Assembly: GCA_003260075.1 (NCBI GenBank)
Contig: QLIY01000185.1
Location: 141,751-205,750, forward strand
DNA: 64,000 bases
Source: Phallusia mammillata
Lineage: Eukaryota > Chordata > Ascidiacea > Phlebobranchia > Ascidiidae
Direction: 5' to 3'
This document shows positions 22,124 to 35,200 of the stretch, piece by piece. The first letter of the stretch is position 1; each line of letters opens with the position of its first letter. The notes under the pieces were generated by a model. That model saw nothing but the letters and a program-made list of their open reading frames with translations. It was not told the origin of the DNA and ran no database searches. The translations under genes and the position numbers were made by a program.

Positions 22124-25100
22124 TCACCGTCGTCGACGTCTTTGAGGAGAAACGCTGTACCTTCGAGCAGGCGGAGATGCGCTGCGACGATATCTTCTCA
22201 TTTTTCCGGCAGAATCACTGTCGCTTCCCGGGCTGTCACTACCCGATGAGACGCTAGCACTCCGGTTTTTGCGTCCAGACACCTTTGTTTCTGCTCTGCG
22301 TTGAGGTCCGGTGTCACGCTGCCTTTGCTTGTTTAAGGAGATATCAGTGTAATCGTATCGCGAGGGTGGCGAGTTAGAACGATTTCTAGGTTGTCTTCCT
22401 TCGTATCGGCGTCTCTCGGGTGACCTCCGTCGTTCGTTTTCGCGTGGATTTCTGTCATAATTCCTCTTTTCGTCTCTGTGATAACGATTGTCCCGTTCTC
22501 TGTCACGATTGGTCCGGTCGATATCCCGATTTTCAGCGGGAACTCGGTTCTCGTTTCGCGGCAAAGGACGGTTTCTTTCGTATCGTTCGCGTCCACGATC
22601 CTCAACCCGTTTATCGTCATCTCTTCGGCGTCTTGCGTCTTCTCGCTCTCTGTCTCTTCGTTCTCTCTCTCTGTTGTCTTCTGGTGATAAGTTTCTTTCG
22701 ATGGCTCGTGGTTTGGCTTTACTTTTTTCTGCTTCATTTTCTATCGTTTTCTCGTCATCTTTCGAATGACGTTTGTCCAACTTCTTTTTCTTTAGTTTTT
22801 CTTCCTCTTCACTTTTTTCCGAATCATCTGAGGAACTATCGGATGGTGTTGGAGCTTTCTTCTTGTGCTTCCGCTTTTTCTTTTCTTTTTTGTGCTTCTT
22901 AGATTTCTTTGATGACTTCTTTTTGGATTTTTTGCTCTTTTTCTTCTTCTTTTTGTCTTCAGAGCTGGAGTCTGTAAAATATATTTTAATAGCAAGCGAA
23001 GAGTGTTGTATTGTCAGCTGAGTGGATATTCAAAGCACAGTACATAACTCAAAACCTCTAAAACACCCTGAGGTAAAGCGGTTTACACATGAGCCTTATG
23101 GGGCATACAGATAACTGAACCATTTTGCTTACCTTCATCAGAAGAACTTTCAGAATCTGATGAAGATTCATTGTTAAGTGCAGCAAGTTGTTCCTGTTGT
23201 AACTTTTGGGAAAGAAGTTGGGCGGAAACTCGCAGGTGTTCGCGAAGCTCATCACTGTCAAAAAGTATTTTTAAACCAATTGCATGTAAATACAAAAAAA
23301 TCTTGTATACAGACAAATGCAGTCATTAATTTTATCATCACTGTACATTTTAAAGCTAATGCATAGATAAGTTGACTGCCTGAATCCTCAAAAACAACCA
23401 TTTTCCTACATTAAAGGGACAAAAAATGCGAAAAGACTTGGTACATACGTGATGCCACCAAGACCAATGGAAGTAAAAAAGTTGATTGCAAATCGTGTAT
23501 TTTTTGGATTGTCTCGTGGAAAAATTCCTTCGAAAAATGGAGCCATTGTTCTGAAAAAAAGAAACATCATAACTACGAAAGTAAACACATGGGCAAAAAA
23601 TTCACTCACGGGTCCTTCAGTCTCTGGTTCAATTTGGTTATTCCGAGGTACTCTGTGACCTCCTGGAAGAGAATTTTGATGAAGATACGAGATGAGGAAG
23701 TGGTGGTATCTTCCGACAGAACTATGTGTGATAACACACTCCAGGGGACGGAATCAGAGTGCAGCAAATGAGCAAAAAACTAAAAAGATAAAGGTCAGAT
23801 TTATAGCTAAGAAAAAAAACAAAAACAAAATATATCCTTATATTTAGCTGGGTATACTATGATTTGTTCTATTTAAAATAAAGATGGATTACTCTGCTTT
23901 GCTCAATTCTGTATCATAACACACAACTAATATTTTATATTATATTTTGCAATGTTGAAAAGATCTTACATGACAATATACATACTGTACTCCAGTTCAT
24001 TCCAGTTCAAAGCCAAACAAATTTCATCAAAATTAAATATTTCAAAAATTGTGTAAAAAGCCTAAACCAACTTTATGTCTAAAACATACCTTTGCAACAT
24101 TTCGAAGTTTATTGGTTTCCAGTCTGTGGATGTTATCATATTGTTGGGCAAATAAAACCTCAAAGTGTTCCATGAATTCTTTTTTCAGCAGACAGAATCT
24201 CTGTTAATAGATCAAGCATGTTTCATGAAATCAACTCTTGGTTGGACTCGCATCTTGAACTATTAATACTTACCCCACCCAGCAGTCCAAAAAACTTTTC
24301 ATAAGTTCTTTGTTGAGAACAGCAATCGACGATCATTGCACAGATTTCTCCCTAAATAACAATTTAGCAGTTGTTGAATGATCTGCAATAGTGGACCTAA
24401 GCTGCTCAAATTCAAACCACTTTACTCAATAATTTTTATCTCGTTTCAGACCATGGACCACCAGTTCAAATCAGTCCCTTGTCAAATAAGGATAAAGAGA
24501 GCATACACAACGAGCATATTGGCTTAAAATGTATTACTTCAAAACAGAATTCTGAGGAGTGATTTTAAACAACCGACAGCTAACAATAAATGTCAAATAA
24601 CTTGGATAAGCTTTTCCCATACTGAATATTCAACATACTTTTTGCAACTATTTCCAGTTTATCCCCAAATATAATTAAAGACCACCCAAACCGTTATCAT
24701 GGACCACCAGTTGAGAACCACTGCCCTAATTGTTGGCTCAGAATGAAAACCACTGATTATTACTAGTGATGGGACGAGTACCCGGTACTCGGTATCGATG
24801 GTATCGAACGACTTGAGTGGTATCGATACTCGTACTCGGCATCGAAATATTTTGTCTCAGTTTTCGATACCAGCGTGCGAGTACCGAAGGCCGATTTACA
24901 CCATAAGAATATGGGCAACTGTTGGCCAATATTTGCTTCGGAAAGCACAAAATCGGAAAAAAGTTCTGCCAGTTACGTATATTTTTTTCGCTATCACGTG
25001 GTGATTACATTTTTCGGCATGTGTGTGCGCACGCCTGTACCCCGGCCATGTCAGATAACTTAGCCAGTGATATACAACTAAGTACGACACTACAGTTAAG

Positions 25101-27850
25101 TAATCGGTATCGAAGGTATATACATGTGGTACTCGTTTCAAAACCTGGTATCGTCCCATCACTAATTATTACCATGAAGAAAGTTTTTACACATTACGTA
25201 TGAGTTTTTATCACTTCACATGTACAATTTTGACTTACATAGTCTTTTTCAGCAAACTCCATTTTAAGAATTTTATGCGCACATTCCTCAAAAGACAAAC
25301 TGGATTGCACAGCAAGATAGATGGTCCTTCTCAGTGCCACTAAGTTTGTTTCAGTCTTGTCTGTGATTTCCATTGTGGAGGTTTCTTCTTCTGTACATAC
25401 AAAAATACTGCAAATTAGCTGCTACATAAAAACCTAATGACTAAAAACAGTATATGAATAGCATATGGACAGACAAGAGAGTTGTAGGTGGGAAGTTTAA
25501 ATTATAATTGTTAAAAATGTGATAATATTGCAGACCATAGATTGGTGAATTAAAAACACAGTAATGTAAATGCCATACCTTCTGCTTCATCAGAATCTGA
25601 TGATGATGAAGATCCACTGCTGTCTGAATCATCACTGCTGTCATCCAAGATTTCTGTTAAAACAAAAAACAAAGACATACGATCAAAGATGTTAGAAATT
25701 TCAAAATCGGTGGGACACAGTTAACCTAAATATTGAAAAAAAAACTTTTTTCTGCACATACTATACAAGTAAGCTAAATAAATTTAATGTAAAAGTCAAC
25801 ACCATGCAGTTCCCATTGCCCTCTTGGTTTGTACAAATTTTGGGTACATTTTGTCAATTTTAGAGCACAGGGAGTCATTTCAGTAATAAAAAAGCCTTTT
25901 TAAACCTTGTTGTGTGTCACAAACCTTTTTTAATCTTTTTGTAATTCTCTTCGCTTTCTTCAAACTCAGGGTCAAAGCGAAAAACATTCATCTCATTTTC
26001 CAATGACTTCATATTGTCATCATCCAGAGTAAGCATGTGGGTGAACTGGTCACTCTCATCAACCAAGTCCAGGTTGTCCAAAACTGCTGGATGCTCTTTG
26101 AAACCATCTTTTCTTATGGCGAACATCACCTGCAATATTCATAAGTTGTTTGCAAACCAACAAGCTTCTGCAACTCATATTGCAGCATAAGTAAAAAAAG
26201 ATTTACACTCAAGGTTTGGATGTGGTAAAGATTTAAGGTATGATACTGCTGAAAAAGAATAGCACACTTACCTCAATCATATACTGAACTCTCTTCTCCA
26301 ACTGCTCCTCATGTAATATAACTCGCAATCTTTCAAAGACAGCTCCCAAACCACGGGGAGAAACCTCACCCAACTTTTGGCCACTGTCTTTCAAAAAGCC
26401 AATTGCAACCTACAAAGATGAAGAAACAGTTAATAATTAAAGTCTTGATGTCAACTTCAACTAAATCAGATTTTCACCTCAACAGAGTCATCAGTTGGTG
26501 TTTCAAGCAGCAATGTAAGAATTTGTAAGCCGAGGATCTCATGGGCCACTTGTTGATTAATAAGGTGGGCAACAAATTGAGGGGGGGGGGTAAAAAAGAA
26601 ACTGTTAATAACAACACCCTTGTTATGAAGTTAAACAAAATCAGGTTTTCACCTCAACAGAGTCATCAGTTGGTGTTTCAAGCAGCAATGTCAGAATTTG
26701 TAAGCCAAGAATCTCATGGGCCACTTGTTGATTAATAAGATGGGCAACAAATTGAACTGAATGCAGACAAGTGTCCTGTAAAATAAACACACCTTTTTAA
26801 ACAGTGACTATTAAAACTTACTGTCCAAAACTTTACCAAAACTAACACACTTATGGGTAAACTTTACGCAATACTTTTGACAGCATTCAAACAAAAATAG
26901 AATTATGAAGTAGTTTATCACACCTTCTGATTTCTTCTGTAAGACCTTCGAAACTGAGCAACAAGGGGGGGGGGAGAATGGAGACAAGTATCCTGTAAAA
27001 TATACACACCTTTTTTTTAAACAGATGACAATCAAAACTTACTGTCCATACAACTTTAACGAAACTAACACACTTATGGGTAAACTTTAGGCAATACTTT
27101 TGACAGCATTCAAACAAAATGGATTTTTCAATTAGTTGATCACACCTTCTGATTTCTTCTGTAAGACCTTCGAAACTGAGCAACAACCCTCCGTAAGATC
27201 AATTCGCCATTTTGTGGGAAGCGTGAGTTTATGATTGCAGTAAGTGCAGCATATACATGAGTAAATGTCGGAGAAGCGTTTTGCGCAGTTAGTACTGACC
27301 GTGCCAACAGACCCCTGAAAAAAAAACAGAAGAATATGAACATTTATAAGGTGGTCATATGGCATCACAGTTTATCATACCTTCCACGGACAATATTTTC
27401 TTGAAACAGTTCTTGCACAATTTCTTTTATATTGGAAACGTTAACTTTGTTAATCAGACCATTTATACTTTTCTTCAACGCCTCCCAACTCAACCTTTGA
27501 AATGGTTCACTGAAAATAAAAGAATTTAATTGATATTCAACCAGTTATATCACCAGTCATAAAGTCTGAACACGAACACCTATGCATGTGTGCAACAAAT
27601 TCAAAAACAAATTCACATTTGCAAGATAAAAATTACAAATAATCTGGAACCAATACCTTGATTTGTCAGTCATTTGTTGTTGCATCATTCGGAGTTTCGC
27701 CGGTGGGATGTACGCTCCTCCAGTTTTTGTCCCAAGCATCTCTCCTGGATCTGGCTTCTTCTTTTTCATGGGTGGTTCTTCCTTTCTTCTAGTTCTGCCT
27801 CCATTATTATCTCTTTCATCTGACTTTGTTCTCTTAGATTCTTTTTCCAT
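22124..27850 (-). CDS. CWC22: Pre-mRNA splicing factor CWC22 (nucampholin)
   Basis: Fourteen exons on the minus strand give 871 residues: 27657-27850, 27381-27509, 27146-27314, 26653-26775, 26272-26409, 25925-26129, 25579-25653, 25239-25390, 24274-24351, 24090-24200, 23610-23779, 23449-23550, 23133-23254, 22124-22971. The N-terminus carries the family motif [16 protein letters not shown]. The MIF4G domain follows (about 75-300, with [19 protein letters not shown] and [15 protein letters not shown]), then an acidic Ser/Asp linker, the MA3 domain (about 355-470, [20 protein letters not shown]) and [20 protein letters not shown]. The last exon is a 282-residue Lys/Arg/Ser/Asp RS-like tail. CWC22 binds eIF4A3 through MIF4G and brings it to the spliceosome for exon-junction-complex assembly, in the nucleus. 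The start ATG at 27850 is the first in frame. Exons 3 and 4 also appear as truncated copies next to poly-G runs. Confidence 0.95.
24440..24727. mobile_element. hAT-like fragment
   Basis: Right end ccaccagttgagaaccactg is a typical Charlie-like terminus, and an internal accatggaccaccagttcaa repeats it. The left end was not found. In a CWC22 intron. Confidence 0.35.
24764..25164. mobile_element. hAT MITE with perfect 8-bp target duplication
   Basis: Terminal inverted repeats tagtgatgggacga and tcgtcccatcacta, flanked by identical ATTATTAC (24756-24763 and 25165-25172). Subterminal ggtatcgat/gtactcg words recur in both orientations. 401 bp with no transposase; in a CWC22 intron. Confidence 0.85.
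26478..26757 (+). repeat. CWC22 exon 4 duplicated around poly-G 26581-26590
   Basis: 26478-26580 recurs at 26652-26757. The left copy lacks the first bases and acceptor of the exon. Confidence 0.75.
26760..27186 (+). repeat. CWC22 exon 3 end duplicated around poly-G 26965-26974
   Basis: 26760-26964 recurs at 26976-27186 with substitutions and small indels. Last poly-G junction in the window. Confidence 0.75.
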
Positions 27851-27997
27851 ATTACCACACAAAGGCAACAATCACGTTTTGTTTATGTTTCACTAATATA
27901 CTATAGTCACTATAGCAAACATTTAACCTATGTAATAGACAAAATATGTGGTTTAGATACGACAATTGATTTATATTATTATTATACACGTTACCGG

Positions 27998-28255
27998 CCA
28001 GTCTGCAGAACATGGCAGTTCCCGACGAGATCTCGTGCGTGAAGGACCAACATGTCCCGCGTGCGCGCGTGCACGACCCGTAAGTTCGCGTGCGAGGCCA
28101 AGTTCAGCAGGCGCATAGCAAGTAAAAGAAGTCAAGACAGGCCAATTAAACGCATTTGGAGCGAAATTTCCGCGTGCAACCCCCCAAAATTGGCGTGCAA
28201 AAATTTTTTTTTTTTTAAATAATTGCGCGTGCAGCTGCCACACTCTGCAGACTGG
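27998..28255. mobile_element. MITE with perfect 8-bp target duplication
   Basis: Ends ccagtctgcagaacatggca and tgccacactctgcagactgg are inverted repeats, flanked by GTTACCGG on both sides (27990-27997, 28256-28263). The interior is GC-rich with repeated gcgtgc. The 8-bp duplication suggests hAT. Lies just upstream of CWC22. Confidence 0.8.
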
Positions 28256-28766
28256 GTTACCGGTACATGACGAAGAGTTGCTGTAAATAAACTTTATTTG
28301 ACAACCGTCATTATCCAACAAGTTAGCACAAAATTGGGGTATTGGTTCTGTTATTCTATTCGTTTATACATTCTCTCATTAATGACGTGTTAAGTTAAGC
28401 AAAACTACTGAAACACGCAAAGTTTTCAAACAAGCGAGTCGCCTCCACCTTTTACAACATGTACTGATATTTTTTTTCTCCCTCATCCGATTTAATATTG
28501 TCATAAAACTACAATTTTTAAATAAAACTTGACATTTTTATTTCAACTTTGTTTCAGAGAACGACACAAACGTTATAAGTACTAGAAATGTTTTATAAAT
28601 TGCAATGATTTTTAAAAATAACAGTAAACAATACGTAGTAATTAGTTTCAAAAACTATCAATACTCGTCACAAATTAGGGGACTTTCCCATTTACATGCT
28701 AGACATTTTTTTCTAAACGTTCGCTCTTCGCGGCAATGCTTCTAAAGTTTGCTGACTGTTGCAACT

Positions 28767-29197
28767 GGGCTCCTCTAAAATACGCAATCTACGCAATCTA
28801 CGCAATCTACGCAATCTACGCAATCTACGCAATCTGTACGCAATCTGCTTATAAAACGTATGCAACCTTTAAAAAATGTTGACGGTTAGGGCTTTTAGGG
28901 TCTGGGTGAGGGTTTATAATAAAATTAACACTATAATTTAGTTTTAGATGTCCAGTTTGGGCTTAATATTCTCATATGTGTTGAGAGTGGTACTAAACAC
29001 TGTATGGTACCGCATGTGAACACTTGTAGAGAAAATTAGACCTGAAAGGCATCTGAAATTAAATTATAAAGTTAATTGTATCACAAACCGTCACCCTGAC
29101 CCTAATAGCACTAACCGTCAACATCTTAGTTAGTTTTTGTTAGTAGATTGCGTATAGCTTGCGTAGATTGCGTAGATTGCGTATTTTAGAGTGGCCC
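28767..29197. mobile_element. Mutator-like MITE with 9-bp target duplication
   Basis: Begins gggctcctctaaaatacgc and ends gcgtattttagagtggccc, flanked by GTTGCAACT on both sides (28758-28766, 29198-29206). Arrays of the 9-mer acgcaatct run inward from the left end and reappear inverted at the right end. A 9-bp duplication and GGG ends are typical of MULEs. Between CWC22 and DEPDC5. Confidence 0.75.
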
Positions 29198-29275
29198 GTT
29201 GCAACTGATTTGAAGGACGAAAAGTTAAAACAGCACATTCTCTGTTTGACAGCGATCTTTGTTAGTGATGAAACG

Positions 29276-32200
29276 ATGAAACCCTTTAAGCTCAAAATCC
29301 ATCCGCAGAATTTTAGTGGTGGGTAACTTTTTCACATTTCATCTTTCGATTTTTTTCGTCTTATTTTTAATAATATAAATAAAACTTGTGACTCTTGTGT
29401 TTGTGTAGATAAACAACAATCTATTCATAGTAAACAAGTGCTTCTAAAATTGCAGGAGAACTTTTGGTGTTTAATGCATCTGACTTTCCTGATGTCCAGC
29501 TGAATGACCTACTAAAAATTAGCCATTACAACAACAGTTCTGCAAACTTCATCCTAATACAGGTTTGTACATTTGTTTTTTAAATTAAATATTAGTGTAC
29601 CGCATGCGGCCCTCCCAAGAGTTTTTGTGTGGACTGTAAGTAACTTTTAGAGGTTGTGTGTTTCACTCAGGCGGAATACCCTGTCAGACCAGTGAGCTTA
29701 CAAGACACAATGATTCTTTATTAGTGGCATATGCAACGTTTAAAAAAGATGATCAAAATAAACCATCTTTAGAATCAGCAATTCCGATTATTGCGTCATT
29801 GTATGCCATTGTTTTCACACAAAGCAGTAGAGCACAGTTGGTGCTACATTGTATTTAAGTTTGTTATTCATTACAATATTGTTTTTTAATGTAGTTAATG
29901 GCCTTAATGAACATTTTACATTTTAATCATACAATTTTGTTGTTGTCATGTTACACTGTAACAAATATTTCGATAGTGCGGTCCTCGACTTACTTCAAAG
30001 TTTGTTTTTGGCCCTCAAAGTTGTTTGAGTTTGACACTAACTGGCATAGAGTGTAAAAGCAATGTGTTATTTTTATGAAGTTAAGCCTGGTGTACTTGTG
30101 CAATCTGAGGATAGGTAAAAATTTTGATTCTTTTTGGCCAAAAGTTTGTTTGTTTTTGAAATGTGGAACAAACATTTCCAAATATGTACCATGAAAAAAG
30201 ATTTAATGTAATGTATAAAAAGCATAAATCACTTGTACTAATAGTAAAATGTCAACTAGTCTTTCAGATAAATGTGCAAAAGCAACTACTGTTTCATATA
30301 AATTTGGAAACCTTCTGGTGTTAATGTAAATTTGTAATCTGTTTCAGGTGAAATCAGTAAATGGCGACATAAGTAAAGGTACAATTAGCATACATAAAGA
30401 TCTCGCAGGAAAAGCTTGTTTCAATTTCCAAGTTTTTCAGGATGTAAATGTGGTCAAAGTGGAACCTGAGGTACATGCTTGTTTTTTTTTAAAATTCTAT
30501 TTGTGGTTATGCTAGGGTGTAAAGGCCAATAGAGGTTTTTATGTGTATATTGTGTACAGGATGTTACCATCGATTTGTTGGAAGTTTCATTTAAGGACCA
30601 ATACATTAGTCGCAGTGATATGCTCAGAATGAAAAAACACCTTCTTAACTCATGTGTACATATTGAACAGTTTGTTGAGTTTTCTGAGATCAAGGCTCAG
30701 GTAAAATCAATTAAATTTTGAATTTGTATAACCAATCTTCTAGGCAGCATTTTTCACACAATTTTTATCTTTGTTTTTGCTTTAAGGTGAGTGAAATGTG
30801 GGCAAACAGTGTCCAGGTGAAGTGTGGATTTATATCGGACCACACCAATTTCGTTTTGAGATCTTCAACTGCCAAAGTTTATCTCTTTATTCAAATGAGC
30901 GCTGAGATGTGGGAATATGATGCATATGGATACTTGCAGTTTGAACGAGCTGTTAATGGATTTTTAAAGGTAAGTAAAGGATCATTTAAAAAGTACACTC
31001 TATTCAAACAGTGCCTGTGTAGCTCAGTTGGTAGGGTGCGAGTCCCGGAAACACTTCTGTTGTGGGTTTGAATCCCACCACAGGCTAGATTTTTCTGCCT
31101 ATTACTTGCCTGATGGGAATGCTTAGTGACCGGATGATTCAGTATAACGTTATACTATAACGCAGGGGTGCCCAACCTTTTTTCACTCGCGATCGACTTT
31201 TGGGGTAGTTCAACTCTCGAGATCGACTTTTGAGGTAGTTCAACTCTCAAGATCTACCATTCCAATACAAATTAGCAAAGACATAGCGTGTACCAGAACA
31301 AAGTAACAACTACTACTCCAACTATTACTTTTGTAACGTAACAAAGTGCCTACTTATGAACTTATTAACATATCCTTATGATTAATTCACACAATAAAGT
31401 CATCCATGTACACTTTTACAGCAACGCGTTACAAAGCAACTATTTTAAATAATTTTCTGCAACCCTCTCGATCGACTTGAGATCAGTCCGAGATATAACG
31501 CCTTCAATGGGTCTGAAGTACTATGCCCTAGCCAATGTTACCATCTTGTTTGGCGTGTTTTGGTAAAGGTGCCATCTTTGGATTACTCCCTAAACAATTT
31601 TACTTAAATCGGTCATACCATTGTGCAGTAACCATGTAATACCCCCCCCCCCTTCATTCCTCCCCATAAGAAGAAAAACAAATATAACATAAAAAATTAT
31701 TGCAATTCGAAATATACCTTATAATTAGGTATGTCCATTTCAGAATCCTTTACAACTGGTTCCAGATGTGAACGGGATCCAAATTATAATGGACATCCCT
31801 AATGTATTTACAAAAATATTCTGTAACAATTCCAATGTACATTTTTTTCAAAGTTTTTGTGAAATTCCTCCCCTAAACTCATAAAATTCCTCCCTAGGGA
31901 GGAATTCCTTCCCTGTTGGGAACCACTGTAATACACCATAAACTCAATGATTACTAATGCTAGTTCCTGTACAAAAATCAAAAAATCATCTTTTCTCACT
32001 GACAACAATGTACATCTTATTCAGGCACTGTTTACCAAGTGGAAAGAAAAGTGTTGCCATGAATTGACACTTGTCCTATTTTCAAGGTTTGTTTTTTGGG
32101 TTACAAGTATGCTGTAGCTCTTGCTATTTGTCTGTCCATCTAACTCCGCATTGCATGCAGAACATTATATGACACTAAAAGCTTGACTGACTTTCCCCCT

Positions 32201-35200
32201 GATGTTCGCGAGGTTGTGCGTAAAAACTACAAAGGGCAGTATTATCTGGATTTCTACAAATGTGTTGTACAGACTGAGAGAATGGACGACTGCACACCGC
32301 TTGTCAAAGAGCTGAAAATATTATTCCACAGTATGTTTTTGCTTTTCTTTTTCTACAAAACTACATACAGAAACAGAAAACTGTAAAAATAAATAAAAGT
32401 GTTTTGGATTTAAAGGTTTGTGTGTATTTAACATACACACAGTTACCCCTCCTAAAACATGTCAATAACATAATGCTCTTTGAATCCATATTGTTTTCAA
32501 CTATATAACATAAGGAACAAGTTTTTTTTAGATAATTCATTTTTATGCCTGGAAGCAGCAGTTTTTTAGTGTTTAATGAACCTATTACAACCATAATAAA
32601 ACCAGTGTTTTCAGCTGCAAATAAATCCATGATGCAGATAGAACGTAACATTTTTTTTGTTTTAGTTTAGTATAACGATTGCACTGATGGGAATTAGTTC
32701 TTTTTGATCAATTACTTTGCAGAATATGAATCAATCACTGAGATACCAGGTTGCCCTCCAGGACAAAATTCAACCTCTTCCGAAGGCAATTTTCTTGAAG
32801 CAATAAACATGGCACTAAATGTATTTGACCGACACTATGTTGATCGAAATCTGGATCGGACTGGACAAATTGTTGTGTGCATCACACCTGGTAAGTGTCT
32901 CCTCCAACATACTTGCACACTGTCTCTAAATAATGTCAAGATTCCTTTTATTGTTGGATGACTTAAGGCGGATGTTATTTAACTGTAAACTATTTTAAAA
33001 GTTTTTTTTTATTACAGCCGTATAAAAACCAGGGCAAACAATTATGATGTACTTTTATGAAATGCCCTGATAAAATTTTAGAGTCTTTAAACATACTAAA
33101 CTTTTTAACGTGTTGATTACCTCATATTTCATTTTGAAGGTGTCGGAGTGTTTGATGTAGATAGAGACTTGACCATCTTGACAAAGGAGCGAATGATTGA
33201 CAATGGAATCGGTAGTGATCTAATATGTCTTGGTCAACAACCTTTACATGCTGTCCCACTGTTTAAGTTCCACCATTCCAGCGGCCAAGGGTTTGTTTGC
33301 TGTTATATAACAGCAAGTGCAGGTTCTGCTCGCTGGCTTTGGAAATGTTTGTAAGCTTTAAAATTCAATTTCAGAGACAAAGAAGATTTGCACTCCACCA
33401 AACCTTTGGGATCTGTCTTGGTTCAGGACTTTAACATTCCGCATTGGATCAATCACAGCTTTTACACAATTAATCCTTTTTGTGATAAAGGTGATTTGAT
33501 ACACAAATTTGTCAACTATGTTTTGATTTCATGTTCATCATTGCAAACTTTTTGTTGCATGTTTAGGTTAAGCTCATATGATCTAAAACAGTTATGGGTA
33601 ACTAGTTTTAAATTAGTTCTTGAGTTTGGTATATGTTGCAGGCCTGCCACTATTACCCATTGAATAGGTCTTAAATTTTCGTCAGTGAACCATTGGATAT
33701 CTTAAATTACTTAGTGTCAGCCTTGATATGCCGGCATATAAATTTGTAAAGTTTAACACTTTTCTATTTCTCTTTGTTTATCATCGAGATGTTTCAAAAT
33801 CCTAAACCTGGTGCAACACAAAAATCGTGTTTTGTTCACAGGCACAACAAACATCAACTACATACCAAGGATTCATGTCGCTCAGAAAAAATCAAAGAAA
33901 TTCGGACGCAAGGTTTCAACCTCGTTTGTTGCTAAAGCTACTCATCCCGGCAAAGACGAGTCTGATCTACCTACGCTACAACAAACCAACTATGAGGAAT
34001 TTGATCGACAGGTAGTCATAGTTTTGCATGATTTTGTTGTTTCTGATGCTTTTCCAAACTTTTTTAAAACACACTGTCCACTGCGTGATGGCAGGTTTAG
34101 ACAATAATCAAGTGTTTTTCAAACTTTTTCTTTCTCGCAGTTAGAGGTTTCTTACAGTGTTTGCTTACCACGTTTATCCAGAAAAAGGGCTAAACTATTT
34201 TATGGCACAATAAAGGTCATCATTGTATCATATGAAAGTTTTTTCTTAGAATTCGATGAATATGACTTAATTCTTGACTATTTATTATACTTTCATACAA
34301 TCTGGGAGGTACTCGCCCACCACTAGTGGCATGCATACCACAGTTTGGAAACCGCTGCTCTGATCGCTCAAATAATGTTTATTATATCGCTGGTCTGCCA
34401 TAGACGCTTCAGGGTTTATCCCAGTTCCGAATTTATTTTCATCTTAACTGATGACTACTGGTCAATTTGGCGATACCCTACTACACAGCTAAACTGTGCA
34501 GCGTACGAGGCAGACAACAGTTCTTTTGATTCGACTTTCGACAGGTTCACCGCTGAGTTTGCATAAAGCTCAGTTGGTAGAGTGCGAATCCCGATATGAC
34601 TCCTGTCATATGGGTTCGAATCCCACCGCAGATTAGATTTTTCCGGCCTATATGCTTCCGATGGGCCTTGCGTACTCTGACTTATTTTTTGAATTTCAGA
34701 GCACTTTCAATAATTTTTAGACTTTTACTTGAACATAAAGTTGTGTATGATAGTTTGGCTAATAAGCCCTTATTAATCGTTCAGGTTTTCGGTTTTTCAC
34801 GTTACTCTGACACCTGGAAACAATTGGCGAGCGACTCGGTACTTCTGCAGAAGACATCGGCAACACCTCCGGACATGTACAAAAAACGTCCTATAAAATC
34901 AACTGACGAATGGGCTGGGGGCAAACAAAAATCCTTCGAAACGGTAGCTAGTCTTGTACTTTATCACATCTAAAGACCGAGGCTTAATCTGCCTTTCTCC
35001 AACAGAGATATTCGCCGGATGGTGGCAGTATTGGGGCGAGCGTACAGCCAAGTCGGCCTGTGCATATTCCGTTGTCAAAATCTCAGCAGTTCTCCCGCCT
35101 TCAACAAGGTCATGGAATGGCGAGCTCTGTAGGAATGACCGCAAATTTGGAGAAATATTACCAGGTTGAACAGGTAAGGTGCTGAGCGTTTTAACGCGAT

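Larger units (their letters stand above)
27851..29275. promoter_or_regulatory. Divergent intergenic region CWC22 / DEPDC5
   Basis: 1.4 kb separating two head-to-head start codons, so it must hold both promoters. About half is mobile DNA: an 8-bp-TSD MITE at 27998-28255 and a Mutator-like MITE at 28767-29197. An acceptor-like tgtttgacag ending at 29252 lies 23 bp upstream of the DEPDC5 ATG with no visible donor partner. I recognise no TATA box or initiator. Confidence 0.45.

Noticed and set aside
22333..22902. Large open frames on both strands over the CWC22 tail
   Set aside because: Shadows of the repetitive Arg/Ser/Asp-coding exon; the minus frame ending at 22124 joins the upstream CWC22 exons in phase.
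28781..28850. Independent minisatellite of acgcaatct units
   Set aside because: Units also appear inverted at 29150-29185, and the whole is bounded by a 9-bp target duplication, so they are subterminal repeats of one element.
31012..31086. Functional tRNA gene
   Set aside because: Boxes A and B are present, but the stems do not fold cleanly and the same 3' extension occurs at 34563, so it is a SINE.
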